The translations under genes were made by a program, and so were the position numbers. The notes under the pieces were generated by a model that saw only the letters and a program-made list of their open reading frames with translations, made no database searches and was not told the origin of the DNA. This document shows positions 1 through 6,553 of a stretch of DNA of 17,947 nucleotides, in pieces. The DNA is from CAZPAV01 sp964584755 (GTDB lineage Bacteria > Actinomycetota > Acidimicrobiia > Spongiisociales > UBA5794): positions 1 to 17,947 of the forward strand of contig CAZPAV010000052.1 in assembly GCA_964584755.1 (NCBI GenBank). The letters are read 5' to 3'. Position 1 is the stretch's first letter. Each line of letters starts with the position of its first letter.

Positions 1-227
1 GCTTGGCCCCCTCCATCATGCCCCCCACCGGGACCCGGGAGCCGGGGGGCTTGGGGTGGCACGGGATCAGTCTCCTGATCCAGCGCCTGAGCGGGCGGGG
101 ACCCATGGTGGGTGCCGACATCGTGGAGCTGGCGCCCATTCCCGGGCTGGTGGCTCCGGACTTCCTCGCCGCGAGACTGGCCCTCCGTATCGTGGGCTTT
201 GCGGCCCCCCCCCCCGGCTGGCTGTGA
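1..227 (+). CDS. Ureohydrolase (agmatinase/arginase family), C-terminal end only
   Basis: This is the last 74 or so residues of a metal-dependent ureohydrolase, the family that hydrolyses agmatine, arginine or related guanidino compounds to urea plus an amine. The frame is open from the left edge. It carries the family's TGTxEPGG substrate-loop motif (TGTREPGGLGW) and the C-terminal strand-helix signature GADIVELAPIPGLVAPDFLAARLA. The metal-binding His/Asp motifs lie upstream, outside the window, so the substrate cannot be decided. The final residues, after IVGFA, are read through a run of 11 Cs at 205-215 and end in TGA at 225-227. A length error in that run would change the last few residues. 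The gene converges on the PPIase gene with essentially no spacer. Confidence 0.8.
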   Translation, partial: LAPSIMPPTGTREPGGLGWHGISLLIQRLSGRGPMVGADIVELAPIPGLVAPDFLAARLALRIVGFAAPPPGWL

Positions 228-980
228 CCCCGGCCGGCCCAGCGGCGGGCCCGCGCCGCGGGGGGCGCTCCGCGGGGGCGGGCTGGCGGGGGGGGTGCTC
301 GGCGTCGGATCGGGGGAGGAGGGGGCGTGTCCCAGGGGGACCGCGGCGATCCGGTCGAGCGTGTCGAGCCCGTCGACGACCCTTCCCACGACGGTGAAGG
401 TCGGTGGAAGGGCGGCGTCGGCGAGCATGACGAAGAACTGGCTCCCCGTGGTGCCGGGACCGGCGTTCGCCATCGCCACCACGCCGCGCCGATACACGAA
501 GTCGGCGGTCGGGAACTCGTCGGGGAGCACATACCCGGGACCGCCGGCTCCGGTGCCGGTGGGGTCTCCGGCCTGGATGATGAAGCCGGGAACGACGCGG
601 TGGACCACCGTGCCGTCGAAGTACCCCTGCTCGGCGAGGAAGACGAAGGACTCGACCGTCGCCGGGGCGCCCGCGGGGTCGAGCTCGATGGTCAGCGCTC
701 CGCACGAGGTGACGACGCGGAGGGGGATCGGGACCGTGGGATCGAGGCCGAGATCGTCGGGGGCGGCGAAACGCAGCGACCGGGCCGGGGGCGGGGCGGT
801 GGCGCCGCACGCCGTCGCCTGCGCCCGGAAGCCGGCCGCGTCGGTGGGGACCGGAGGGGGAGAGGTGGTCGGGGCCGGGCTCGGGAGGCTCGTCGTCGTC
901 CCGGGCGAGGACGGGGCACACGCGGCGGTCGTCAGGAGGAGAGCGGCGAGGAGGAGCCGGAGGACGGTGGGGCGGACCAC
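228..980 (-). CDS. Secreted cyclophilin-type peptidyl-prolyl cis-trans isomerase, putative lipoprotein (3' end unresolved)
   Basis: The protein should catalyse cis-trans isomerisation of X-Pro bonds outside the membrane. From a GTG at 980 it starts with a lipoprotein-like signal (charged start, Leu/Ala-rich core, TTAAC with Cys21). A Thr/Pro/Ser linker follows, then a cyclophilin domain of roughly 150 residues. Domain hallmarks are FDGTVVHRVVPGFIIQAGDP (catalytic Arg in HRV), a Gly-rich loop, MANAGPGTTGSQFFVM and TFTVVGRVVDGLDTLDRI. The tryptophan that binds cyclosporin in eukaryotic cyclophilins is absent. The GTG start is supported by a TACCAT box 8 bases upstream; an ATG at 990 is in another frame. 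Recognisable homology ends near base 335. Beyond that the frame becomes Pro/Gly/Arg-rich and stays open to the left edge, antisense to the ureohydrolase. The left coordinate given is therefore only the ureohydrolase boundary; the true end is unknown. Confidence 0.8.
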
Positions 981-988
981 GGGGAGCC

Positions 989-994
989 ATGGTA
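989..994 (-). promoter_or_regulatory. Candidate -10 box of a leaderless PPIase promoter
   Basis: TACCAT on the minus strand is followed by 8 bases and then the GTG start at 980. There is no Shine-Dalgarno sequence. This matches the TANNNT plus 7-8 base pattern before several other genes in the window. It is a sequence-only prediction. Confidence 0.45.
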
Positions 995-1016
995 CGAGGT
1001 GCCCCTCGCTACCTCC

Positions 1017-1022
1017 TACACT
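1017..1022 (+). promoter_or_regulatory. Candidate -10 box for lysC-asd
   Basis: TACACT lies 10 bases before the lysC ATG at 1033, implying a 5' leader of only about 3-4 bases. There is no convincing -35 and no Shine-Dalgarno before lysC. The divergent PPIase promoter lies in the same 52-base intergenic region. Confidence 0.45.
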
Positions 1023-1032
1023 CCGCGGCGTC

Positions 1033-2274
1033 ATGGCCTTCGTCGTGCAGAAGTTCGGCGGGACCTCGGTCGCCGACGCCGAGCGGATCCGGAACGTCGC
1101 CCGCCGTGTCGTGGAGACCCACCGCGCCGGGAACGACGTCGTGGTCGTCGTCTCCGCCATGGGATCGACGACCGACGACCTCCTCGGTCTGGCTCGTGAG
1201 GTGAGCGGGCGGGACCACCCGCGCGAGCTCGACATGCTGCTGACGGCCGGCGAGCGCATCTCCATGGCGTTGTGCGCCATGGCCATCGAGGATCTCGGCG
1301 TGCCGGCGATGAGCCTGACGGGGTCCCAGGCGGGGATCCTCACCACCGCCACCCATGGGCAGGCGGAGATCGTGGACATCAGAGGCGATCGGGTCCGGGA
1401 CGGCCTCGCCGCGGGGAAGGTCGTCATCGTCGCCGGGTTCCAGGGTGTGGACCCGCACTCTCGCGACGTGACGACACTGGGACGGGGCGGGTCCGACGCC
1501 ACGGCGGTCGCCTTGGCGGCCGCTCTCGGTGCCGACCTGTGCGAGATCTACACCGACGTCGACGGCGTGTTCACCGCCGATCCGCGGGTCGTCCCCGGGG
1601 CGCGCAAGATCGACGAGGTGACGTTCGAGGAGATGCTCGAGCTCTCCGCCGCCGGGGCCGGGGTCCTCATGGCCCGCAGCGTCGAGTTCGGACGACGGTA
1701 TCGGATCCCCATCCACGTGCGCTCGTCCTTCCACGACGGCGTCGGGACCTGGGTGAAGGAGGAGACCATGGAGAAGGCCATCATCCGCGGGGTCGCGCAC
1801 GACACCTCCGAGGCGAAGGTGACGGTGCACGGCGTGCCGGACGAGCCGGGCGTGGCCGCCTCCCTCTTCGAGCCGCTCGCCCGGGAGGGCGTGAACGTGG
1901 ACATGATCGTGCAGAACGTCTCCCGTGAGGGCGTGACCGACATCAGCTTCACCGTCCCGAAGGCCGCCACCGATCGTGCCGTGGCGATCGTCCGCCGGAT
2001 CACCGACGAGCTCGGCGCCGGCGGGGTGGACATCGACGAGAACATCGCGAAGGTCTCCCTCGTGGGCGCGGGAATGAAGTCGGAGTCGGGCGTCGCCGCC
2101 CGCATGTTCCGCATCCTGTCCGACCACGGGATCAACATCGAGATGATCTCGACGTCGCCCATCCGCATCAGCTGCGTCGTCCGTGGCGACGACGTGGTCG
2201 CGGCGGTGCAGAGCCTCCACGACGGGTTCCTCTCCGCACCGCGCGGCGAGGAGGTGAGCGATGCGGCGGTTTGA
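1033..2274 (+). CDS. lysC: Aspartate kinase (aspartokinase), alpha subunit / full-length form
   Basis: Phosphorylates aspartate to 4-phosphoaspartate, the entry step to lysine/diaminopimelate, methionine, threonine and isoleucine. The protein is 413 residues, the usual length of monofunctional class enzymes. The kinase domain begins with KFGGTSV at residues 7-13 and contains LLTAGERIS, TLGRGGSD and YTDVDGVFTADPR. Two ACT domains follow from about residue 260 (VTVHGVPDEPGVAASLF; NVDMIVQNVS; KVSLVGAGMKSESGVAARMF; NIEMISTS). In this family they mediate feedback inhibition by lysine and/or threonine. ATG 1033 is chosen because homology begins there; the same frame is open far upstream, but that stretch is antisense to the PPIase gene. 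The 3' end overlaps asd by 14 bases. Confidence 0.96.
   Translation: MAFVVQKFGGTSVADAERIRNVARRVVETHRAGNDVVVVVSAMGSTTDDLLGLAREVSGRDHPRELDMLLTAGERISMALCAMAIEDLGVPAMSLTGSQAGILTTATHGQAEIVDIRGDRVRDGLAAGKVVIVAGFQGVDPHSRDVTTLGRGGSDATAVALAAALGADLCEIYTDVDGVFTADPRVVPGARKIDEVTFEEMLELSAAGAGVLMARSVEFGRRYRIPIHVRSSFHDGVGTWVKEETMEKAIIRGVAHDTSEAKVTVHGVPDEPGVAASLFEPLAREGVNVDMIVQNVSREGVTDISFTVPKAATDRAVAIVRRITDELGAGGVDIDENIAKVSLVGAGMKSESGVAARMFRILSDHGINIEMISTSPIRISCVVRGDDVVAAVQSLHDGFLSAPRGEEVSDAAV
1768..2274 (+). CDS. Aspartate kinase beta subunit from an internal in-frame start
   Basis: An in-frame ATG at 1768 inside lysC is preceded by AAGGAGG with a 5-base gap from GGAGG to the start. Translation from here gives 168 residues comprising just the two ACT domains, beginning MEKAIIRGVAHDTSEAKVTV. 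In Corynebacterium and Bacillus the alpha2beta2 aspartokinases are made from such nested in-frame genes. The Corynebacterium glutamicum beta subunit, as I recall it, starts at the equivalent Met with a closely similar sequence. This is therefore likely the regulatory beta subunit. Translation from this site here is an inference. Confidence 0.7.
   Translation: MEKAIIRGVAHDTSEAKVTVHGVPDEPGVAASLFEPLAREGVNVDMIVQNVSREGVTDISFTVPKAATDRAVAIVRRITDELGAGGVDIDENIAKVSLVGAGMKSESGVAARMFRILSDHGINIEMISTSPIRISCVVRGDDVVAAVQSLHDGFLSAPRGEEVSDAAV
2249..2257 (+). promoter_or_regulatory. Strong ribosome binding site for asd inside lysC
   Basis: AGGAGGTGA is a full complement of the usual 16S rRNA 3' tail. It sits inside the lysC coding end, 6 bases (from GGAGG) before the asd ATG at 2261. 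It decides that start and implies translational coupling. Confidence 0.75.
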
Positions 2275-3289
2275 GCGCCCCCGCGTCGCCGTGGTCGGGG
2301 GGACGGGAGCCGTGGGGCGGACGATGCTCGCCATCCTCGAGGAGCGCGGGTTCCCGCTCTCCGACCTGCGGGTCCTCGCCTCGGCGCGGTCGGCCGGGAG
2401 CACCGTCGAGACGGGCTGGGGGGCGGTGACGGTCGAGGACCTGGCCACCGCAGACCCCGCCGGGATCGACATCGCCCTGTTCTCGGCGGGTGGGAGTCGA
2501 TCCCGCGAGTACGCCCCGCGGTTCGCCGCGGCCGGCGCCACGGTGATCGACAACTCCTCGGCGTTCCGCATGGACCCGGACGTGCCCCTGGTGGTCGCGC
2601 AGGTGAACGACGCGGCGATCGCCACGCACCGGGGGATCGTCGCCAATCCCAACTGCACGACCATGGCGCTGATGATGGCGGCGGCGCCGCTGCACCGGGC
2701 GGCGGCACTCGGCTGGCTCGTCGCGACCTCGTACCAGGCGGTGTCGGGCACGGGCCAGCGCGGCATGCGGGTGCTCCTGGACGAGGTCGAGGCGTTGCGT
2801 GGCGATCCCGACGCGCTCGTTCGGGGGGGTTGGGTCGACCCGGGCAACGACGTCTACGCCCGACCCATCGGGTTCAACGTCCTCCCCCTCGCCGGCTCGC
2901 TGGGCGAGGCGGGGTACACCGACGAGGAGTGGAAGCTCGTCAACGAGACGCGCAAGATCCTGGAGGCTCCGGACGTGCGCGTGGAGCCGACCTGCGTGCG
3001 GGTGCCGACCCTGGTGGGCCACGGGATCGCGGCGTCCCTGTGGTTCTCCCGACCGGTGTCCGCACAGGAGGCGTCCACCCTGCTGGTGGATGCGCCCGGG
3101 GTGCAGGTCTGGGACGACGCCCGGGTGCCCACCCCCCTCGACTCGGCGGGGATCGACGACGTCCTCGTGGGCCGGATCCGGGAGACGCTCGGAGAGCCGG
3201 GGGGCATCAACCTGTGGGTGGTGGGGGACAACCTCCGCAAGGGCGCCGCGCTGAATGCGGTGCAGCTCGCCGAGCTCCTCCTCGCCTGA
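2261..3289 (+). CDS. asd: Aspartate-semialdehyde dehydrogenase
   Basis: Reduces 4-phosphoaspartate, the LysC product, to aspartate 4-semialdehyde with NADPH. The protein is 342 residues, normal for the family. The N-terminal Rossmann motif is VAVVGGTGAVGRTML (residues 8-22), followed by VIDNSSAFRMD. The catalytic cysteine is Cys132 in ANPNCTTMA, and the catalytic His is probably His254 in VPTLVGHG. The C-terminal signature GDNLRKGAALNAVQLAE is present. The ATG overlaps the end of lysC by 14 bases in another frame behind a near-perfect Shine-Dalgarno, so the two enzymes should be made in balance. A hairpin at 3331-3352 lies downstream. Confidence 0.97.
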   Translation: MRRFERPRVAVVGGTGAVGRTMLAILEERGFPLSDLRVLASARSAGSTVETGWGAVTVEDLATADPAGIDIALFSAGGSRSREYAPRFAAAGATVIDNSSAFRMDPDVPLVVAQVNDAAIATHRGIVANPNCTTMALMMAAAPLHRAAALGWLVATSYQAVSGTGQRGMRVLLDEVEALRGDPDALVRGGWVDPGNDVYARPIGFNVLPLAGSLGEAGYTDEEWKLVNETRKILEAPDVRVEPTCVRVPTLVGHGIAASLWFSRPVSAQEASTLLVDAPGVQVWDDARVPTPLDSAGIDDVLVGRIRETLGEPGGINLWVVGDNLRKGAALNAVQLAELLLA

Positions 3290-3330
3290 GGCGCGACGCC
3301 GCCTCACCGGTGGCGGTGGGGCGCGAACGA

Positions 3331-3352
3331 GGCCCCGCCGAGCGGCGGGGCC
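3331..3352. terminator. Perfect GC-rich hairpin between convergent asd and tRNA-Pro
   Basis: GGCCCCGCCG pairs with CGGCGGGGCC across a two-base AG (or, opening one pair, GAGC) loop, a perfect 10-bp inverted repeat. It is centred between the asd stop and the 3' end of the tRNA gene and could end transcription from either side. No T-run follows on either strand, so it is not a classical intrinsic terminator. T-less hairpins of this sort are common in GC-rich actinobacteria. Confidence 0.6.
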
Positions 3353-3356
3353 CCGG

Positions 3357-3430
3357 TCGGGACGGCCGGATTTGAACCGGCGACCTCATCGTCCCGAACG
3401 ATGCGCGCTACCAAACTGCGCCACGTCCCG
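3357..3430 (-). tRNA. tRNA-Pro, anticodon CGG
   Basis: A complete cloverleaf can be folded on the minus strand: acceptor CGGGACG/CGTCCCG, D stem GCGC/GCGC with loop AGTTTGGTA, anticodon stem CATCG/CGATG with loop TTCGGGA, a 5-base variable loop AGGTC, and T arm GCCGG-TTCAAAT-CCGGC. Anticodon CGG reads the proline codon CCG, abundant in these genes. The discriminator is A, usual for bacterial tRNA-Pro, and the 3' CCA is not encoded. The 5' end lies just two bases after the corC stop, with no room for its own promoter there, so it is probably cut from a corC-tRNA transcript or driven by a promoter inside corC. Confidence 0.95.
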
Positions 3431-3432
3431 GC

Positions 3433-4704
3433 TCACGGCGAGAGTGTACCCGTCGCGGGGAGGCGTTCCACCCGAACCTTCTCGATGCGGTTGCGATCCA
3501 TCGTGACGACGGTGAGGCGGGCACCGGCGGCGACGATGGAGTCCCCCTCGTCGGGGACGACGCCGGAGCGGTCCATGAAGAACCCGGCGACCGTGCTGTA
3601 GGGCCCCTCGGGGAGGGTGAGCCCGAGGGCCGCGGCGAGGTCCTCGAGCGGCAGGCGGCCGTCGGCGAGCCAGGTGACCTCGTCGACCACCTCCAGGGAC
3701 GGGGCGCCCGGGTCGTACTCGTCCTGGAGCTCGCCGACGAGCTCGGAGAGGAGGTCCTTGGTGGTGACGAGGCCCTCCACGCCGCCGTGCTCGTCGAGCA
3801 CCACGCCGATCGCGAAGCGCTCCCGGCGCATCGCCTCGAGCACGTCGAGGACGGTGGCCGACTCGGGGACGTAGTGCGGCGCCCGCAGCAGCGTCCGGAT
3901 CTGCGCGGGCGTCGGCGTGCCGGGGAGGCGGAGGAGGTCCTTGACGTAGAGGAGCCCGCGGAGCTCGTCGAGGTCGCCGCCGATGACGGGGTACCGGGAG
4001 TGGCCGGTCTCGGCGACGGCTTCTCGCACCGTCGCCATGGTGACCGGTTCGCTGAAGGCGACGATGTCCCCCCGGGGGGTCATCACCTCCCGCACCGGAC
4101 GGTCGGCGAGGTCGAAGAGGGCATCGATGATCTCGCGTTCCACCTCCTCGATGCTTCCCCCCTGCTCCCCGAGCTCGGCGAGAGCACGGATGTCCTCCTC
4201 GGTCACCGCCGCGGAGTCGGACCCGACCCGCACCCGCACGAGACGGAGGAGACCGCGGGTGATCGCGGCGAAGAGTCCGGCGAGGGGGGCGAGGAAGCGG
4301 GAGAGTTGCCAGATCGTGGGTGCGACGGCGAGGGCGAAGCGCTCGGGGTGACGGGCGGCGAGGGTCTTCGGGGTGATCTCGCCGAAGACGAGGAGGATCG
4401 CGGTGACGACTCCGGTGGCGAGCCACGGACCCCAGCGCTGCCCCACGAGCTCGATGAGGAGGGCGGTGGCCGCCGCCGCGGCCAGGACGTTGAGGAGGTT
4501 GTTCGCCACGAGGAGCGTGCTCAGCATGCGCTCCGGGTCCTCGAGGAGCTGATGGACACGCCGGCCCCGGCGGGTGGCCTCGGCGAAGCGATGGACCCGT
4601 TCCTTGGAGATGCCGATGAGCGCCGTCTCCGAGCCGGAGACGAAGCCGGACAGGAGCGTGCAGACGGCGAGGACGACGAGGTAGGTGGCCTGCCCCGTCG
4701 TCAT
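3433..4704 (-). CDS. CNNM/CorC-type membrane protein (DUF21 + CBS pair + CorC_HlyC domain)
   Basis: A 423-residue member of the family often annotated as hemolysin C or CorC/MpfA, linked to magnesium (or cobalt) transport. The N-terminal DUF21/CNNM membrane domain spans about residues 6-155 with four hydrophobic segments (near 6-26, 62-87, 91-110, 122-155) and the FVSGSETALI and FGEITPKTLA signatures. A CBS pair follows at about 205-325, starting with the diagnostic REVMTPR (205-211) and including VVLDEHGGVEGLVTTKDLL. The CorC_HlyC domain is at about 335-415. All domains are intact. It starts 43 bases after the receiver gene and has no clear Shine-Dalgarno of its own, so it is probably read from the upstream promoter. 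tRNA-Pro follows directly. Confidence 0.92.
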   Translation of the reverse strand: MTTGQATYLVVLAVCTLLSGFVSGSETALIGISKERVHRFAEATRRGRRVHQLLEDPERMLSTLLVANNLLNVLAAAAATALLIELVGQRWGPWLATGVVTAILLVFGEITPKTLAARHPERFALAVAPTIWQLSRFLAPLAGLFAAITRGLLRLVRVRVGSDSAAVTEEDIRALAELGEQGGSIEEVEREIIDALFDLADRPVREVMTPRGDIVAFSEPVTMATVREAVAETGHSRYPVIGGDLDELRGLLYVKDLLRLPGTPTPAQIRTLLRAPHYVPESATVLDVLEAMRRERFAIGVVLDEHGGVEGLVTTKDLLSELVGELQDEYDPGAPSLEVVDEVTWLADGRLPLEDLAAALGLTLPEGPYSTVAGFFMDRSGVVPDEGDSIVAAGARLTVVTMDRNRIEKVRVERLPATGTLSP

Positions 4705-4747
4705 GGCCGCCGAACGGGACGGGGACGGGGTATCGCCGGCTCGTCGT

Positions 4748-5104
4748 TCACGCCGGTGCGGCCGCCCGGAGGGCGTCCCGGAGTGCCGCGGGATCGATCG
4801 GCTTCGTGACCCACGCGTCGGCGCCGGCCCTGCCGGCGAGGAAGGCGTCGGCGGCCCGGTCGAGGAGGAGGACGACGGGGAGGTGGTCGTCCGTCGCCTC
4901 GCGAATCGCCCGGGTCACCGCCATGCCCCCCATGGCGTCGATCTGGAGGTCGACGACGACGGCGTCGACGAGGCGATCCACGGCGACGTCGGCGGCGGTG
5001 GTGGGATCGTCGTGATCGACGAGCTCGATGTCGGGGTCCGAGAGCGCGGCGTGGACCTCGTTGCGGACCCAGGCCTCGTCGGCCACGACGAGTACGCGTG
5101 CCAT
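4748..5104 (-). CDS. Stand-alone response-regulator receiver domain protein
   Basis: A 118-residue protein consisting of one CheY-like receiver and no output domain. The acidic pocket is Asp9-Glu10, the phosphoacceptor is Asp52 in VVVDLQIDAMGG, and the conserved lysine is Lys101 in WVTKPID. The conserved Ser/Thr at the end of strand 4 is not visible: the segment reads VVLLLDRAADA. That could alter phosphorylation-coupled switching. With no DNA-binding domain it probably acts by protein contact. No cognate kinase adjoins; the only kinase in the window is 12 kb away on the other strand. It is first in a likely minus-strand unit with corC and tRNA-Pro, and its start is supported by a TAGCCT box 7 bases upstream. 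Confidence 0.85.
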   Translation of the reverse strand: MARVLVVADEAWVRNEVHAALSDPDIELVDHDDPTTAADVAVDRLVDAVVVDLQIDAMGGMAVTRAIREATDDHLPVVLLLDRAADAFLAGRAGADAWVTKPIDPAALRDALRAAAPA

Positions 5105-5111
5105 GCCACGA

Positions 5112-5117
5112 AGGCTA
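5112..5117 (-). promoter_or_regulatory. Candidate -10 box of a leaderless receiver-gene promoter
   Basis: Minus-strand TAGCCT is followed by exactly 7 bases and the ATG at 5104, with no Shine-Dalgarno. It shares a 78-base divergent intergenic region with the nfeD promoter. Confidence 0.5.
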
Positions 5118-5168
5118 GTCGTTCCCGACGTAGCTCCGTTCCGGTTCGGGTTCGGGCGGGCGGGGCCA

Positions 5169-5174
5169 TAACAT
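5169..5174 (+). promoter_or_regulatory. Candidate -10 box of a leaderless nfeD promoter
   Basis: TAACAT is followed by 8 bases and the ATG at 5183, with no Shine-Dalgarno. It fits the same pattern as the divergent receiver gene. Confidence 0.5.
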
Positions 5175-5182
5175 CGCCGGCG

Positions 5183-6466
5183 ATGCTCCGGAGGTTCCTC
5201 GTCGTGGTCGCGCTGGGTGTCGCCGTCTTCGGCGTGGCGACGTCGGTCCGCGCCGAGACGCCGGGACCGGTGCTCGTCGTCGACGTCCGTGATCCCTTCG
5301 ACCAGCGCATCCTCGACTTCCTCACCCGGACCGTGCGCGAGGCGGACGCCCAGGTCGTCATCCTCAAGGTCGACAGCCCCGGCATCGCCTCCGGCGACCC
5401 GACCGCGCTGTACGCGACGATCCGCGACGCCGCGTTCCCGGTCGTCGTCTGGGTGGGGGCGACGCCGGCGGTGGCGTACGGAGGGGTCGCCGGACTGCTG
5501 AACGTGGCCGACCTGGGGGCGGCCGCTCCCGAGACGCGGGTCGGGTTGCTCGAGCCGGTGGTGGTGCGGGGCGCCGCGACGATTCCCCTACGCCGCGACC
5601 ACGGCACGCCCGAGGAGGTCGAGGCGTCGTTCGAGCGCCTCCGTCGGGAGGCGGTGACCGTCGCCGCACCGGTTCCCGGGTTCGTCGATCGGGTCGTTCC
5701 CACGATCGGTCAGCTCGTGGTCGACCTCGACGGAGCCACCTTCACCAAGGGCGGGAGGGTGGTGCGGTTGACGACGGCTCGCACCGAGGAGACGACGTCC
5801 GGGACGGCGCGGGTCCCCACGGTCGAGGTGCGTTTCCTCAAGCCCGGCCTCCTCGACCGCTTCCTCCGCCTCGGTGCTCGACCGGAGACCGCCTTCCTGT
5901 TCCTCGTCGTGGGCATCGCGATCGCCACCTTCGAGTTCTACGCGGCCGGGGTGGGAGTGTCCGCGGCCGTGGCGGTCGTCGCTCTCGTCCTCTCGGGGTA
6001 CGGGCTGGCGGTCCTGCCGGTGTGGTGGCCCGCGGTGGGCGCGACCGTCGCCGGTCTCCTCCTCTACACGTGGGAGTTCCAACGCAACGAGCTCGGCTGG
6101 CGGAGCCTCCTCGGCACGCTCCTCCTCGCCGGGGGCGGACTCACCTTCACGAGGGCGCGACCCCAGTTCGGGCCCTCGTGGTGGGTCGTCCTCGTCATCG
6201 TGACCGGGACCGCGCTGTTCTACGGAGTGGCGCTCACGACGATCACCAGGTCCCGTTTCTCGACTCCGACGATCGGACGGTCCCAGCTGCTGGGTCGGGT
6301 CGGGGTGGCGACGACCGATCTCGATCCCGAGGGCGTCGTAGAGGTGGACGGGGCGCGATGGCGGGCCCGCTCGCATCGGGCCGCCGGGATCGTCGCCGGG
6401 GATGCGATCGAGGTGCTCGGAGTGGACGGCGTGACCCTCGAGGTGGGGCCGTTCGCGAATAGCTAG
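5183..6466 (+). CDS. NfeD-family membrane protein with a degenerate ClpP-like domain
   Basis: A 427-residue long-form NfeD protein. A signal peptide (about 1-24, ending SVRA) leads into an extracytoplasmic ClpP/crotonase-fold domain (about 28-180; VVILKVDSPG at 58-67 matches the family's xxDTPGG strand). Hydrophobic membrane segments follow at about 235-350, and a C-terminal OB-fold NfeD domain at about 366-425 (SQLLGRVGVATTDLDPEG...). In proteolytic relatives the nucleophile sits in an A-S-A-G motif; here the aligned stretch is GATPAVAYGGVAG (92-104) with no serine, and I find no obvious general-base lysine. It is probably not a protease. Relatives usually pair with an SPFH/stomatin gene, but none is next to it. 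The stop is TAG, the only non-TGA stop in the window. Confidence 0.85.
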   Translation: MLRRFLVVVALGVAVFGVATSVRAETPGPVLVVDVRDPFDQRILDFLTRTVREADAQVVILKVDSPGIASGDPTALYATIRDAAFPVVVWVGATPAVAYGGVAGLLNVADLGAAAPETRVGLLEPVVVRGAATIPLRRDHGTPEEVEASFERLRREAVTVAAPVPGFVDRVVPTIGQLVVDLDGATFTKGGRVVRLTTARTEETTSGTARVPTVEVRFLKPGLLDRFLRLGARPETAFLFLVVGIAIATFEFYAAGVGVSAAVAVVALVLSGYGLAVLPVWWPAVGATVAGLLLYTWEFQRNELGWRSLLGTLLLAGGGLTFTRARPQFGPSWWVVLVIVTGTALFYGVALTTITRSRFSTPTIGRSQLLGRVGVATTDLDPEGVVEVDGARWRARSHRAAGIVAGDAIEVLGVDGVTLEVGPFANS

Positions 6467-6486
6467 CGATTCTGCCAGGTTTTTCC

Positions 6487-6515
6487 TTGCATCGGGGCTC
6501 GGCCGGGATTAGCGT
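6487..6515 (+). promoter_or_regulatory. Candidate promoter of whiB
   Basis: TTGCAT (6487-6492) and TAGCGT (6510-6515) are separated by 17 bases in the nfeD-whiB gap. This implies a leader of roughly 30 bases containing the GGAGGT site at 6539-6544. The -35 match is weak. Confidence 0.35.
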
Positions 6516-6553
6516 CCCCGCGCTGCACGTACCGACACGGAGGTCACCGAACC

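Noticed and set aside
67..990. A minus-strand 307-residue open frame starting at ATG 990
   Set aside because: Its translation is Pro/Arg-rich noise. The cyclophilin sequence is in a neighbouring frame starting at GTG 980.
112..1032. A long plus-strand open frame continuous with lysC, which would extend the protein by about 300 residues
   Set aside because: It is antisense to the recognisable cyclophilin gene, its translation is low-complexity, and aspartokinase homology begins at Met 1033.
3331..3430. tRNA-flanked attachment site of an integrated element
   Set aside because: No integrase gene and no second copy of the tRNA 3' end were seen in the window.
4685..5182. N-terminal extension of the nfeD protein from an upstream in-frame start
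   Set aside because: It is antisense to the receiver gene. The protein from ATG 5183 begins with a good signal peptide.
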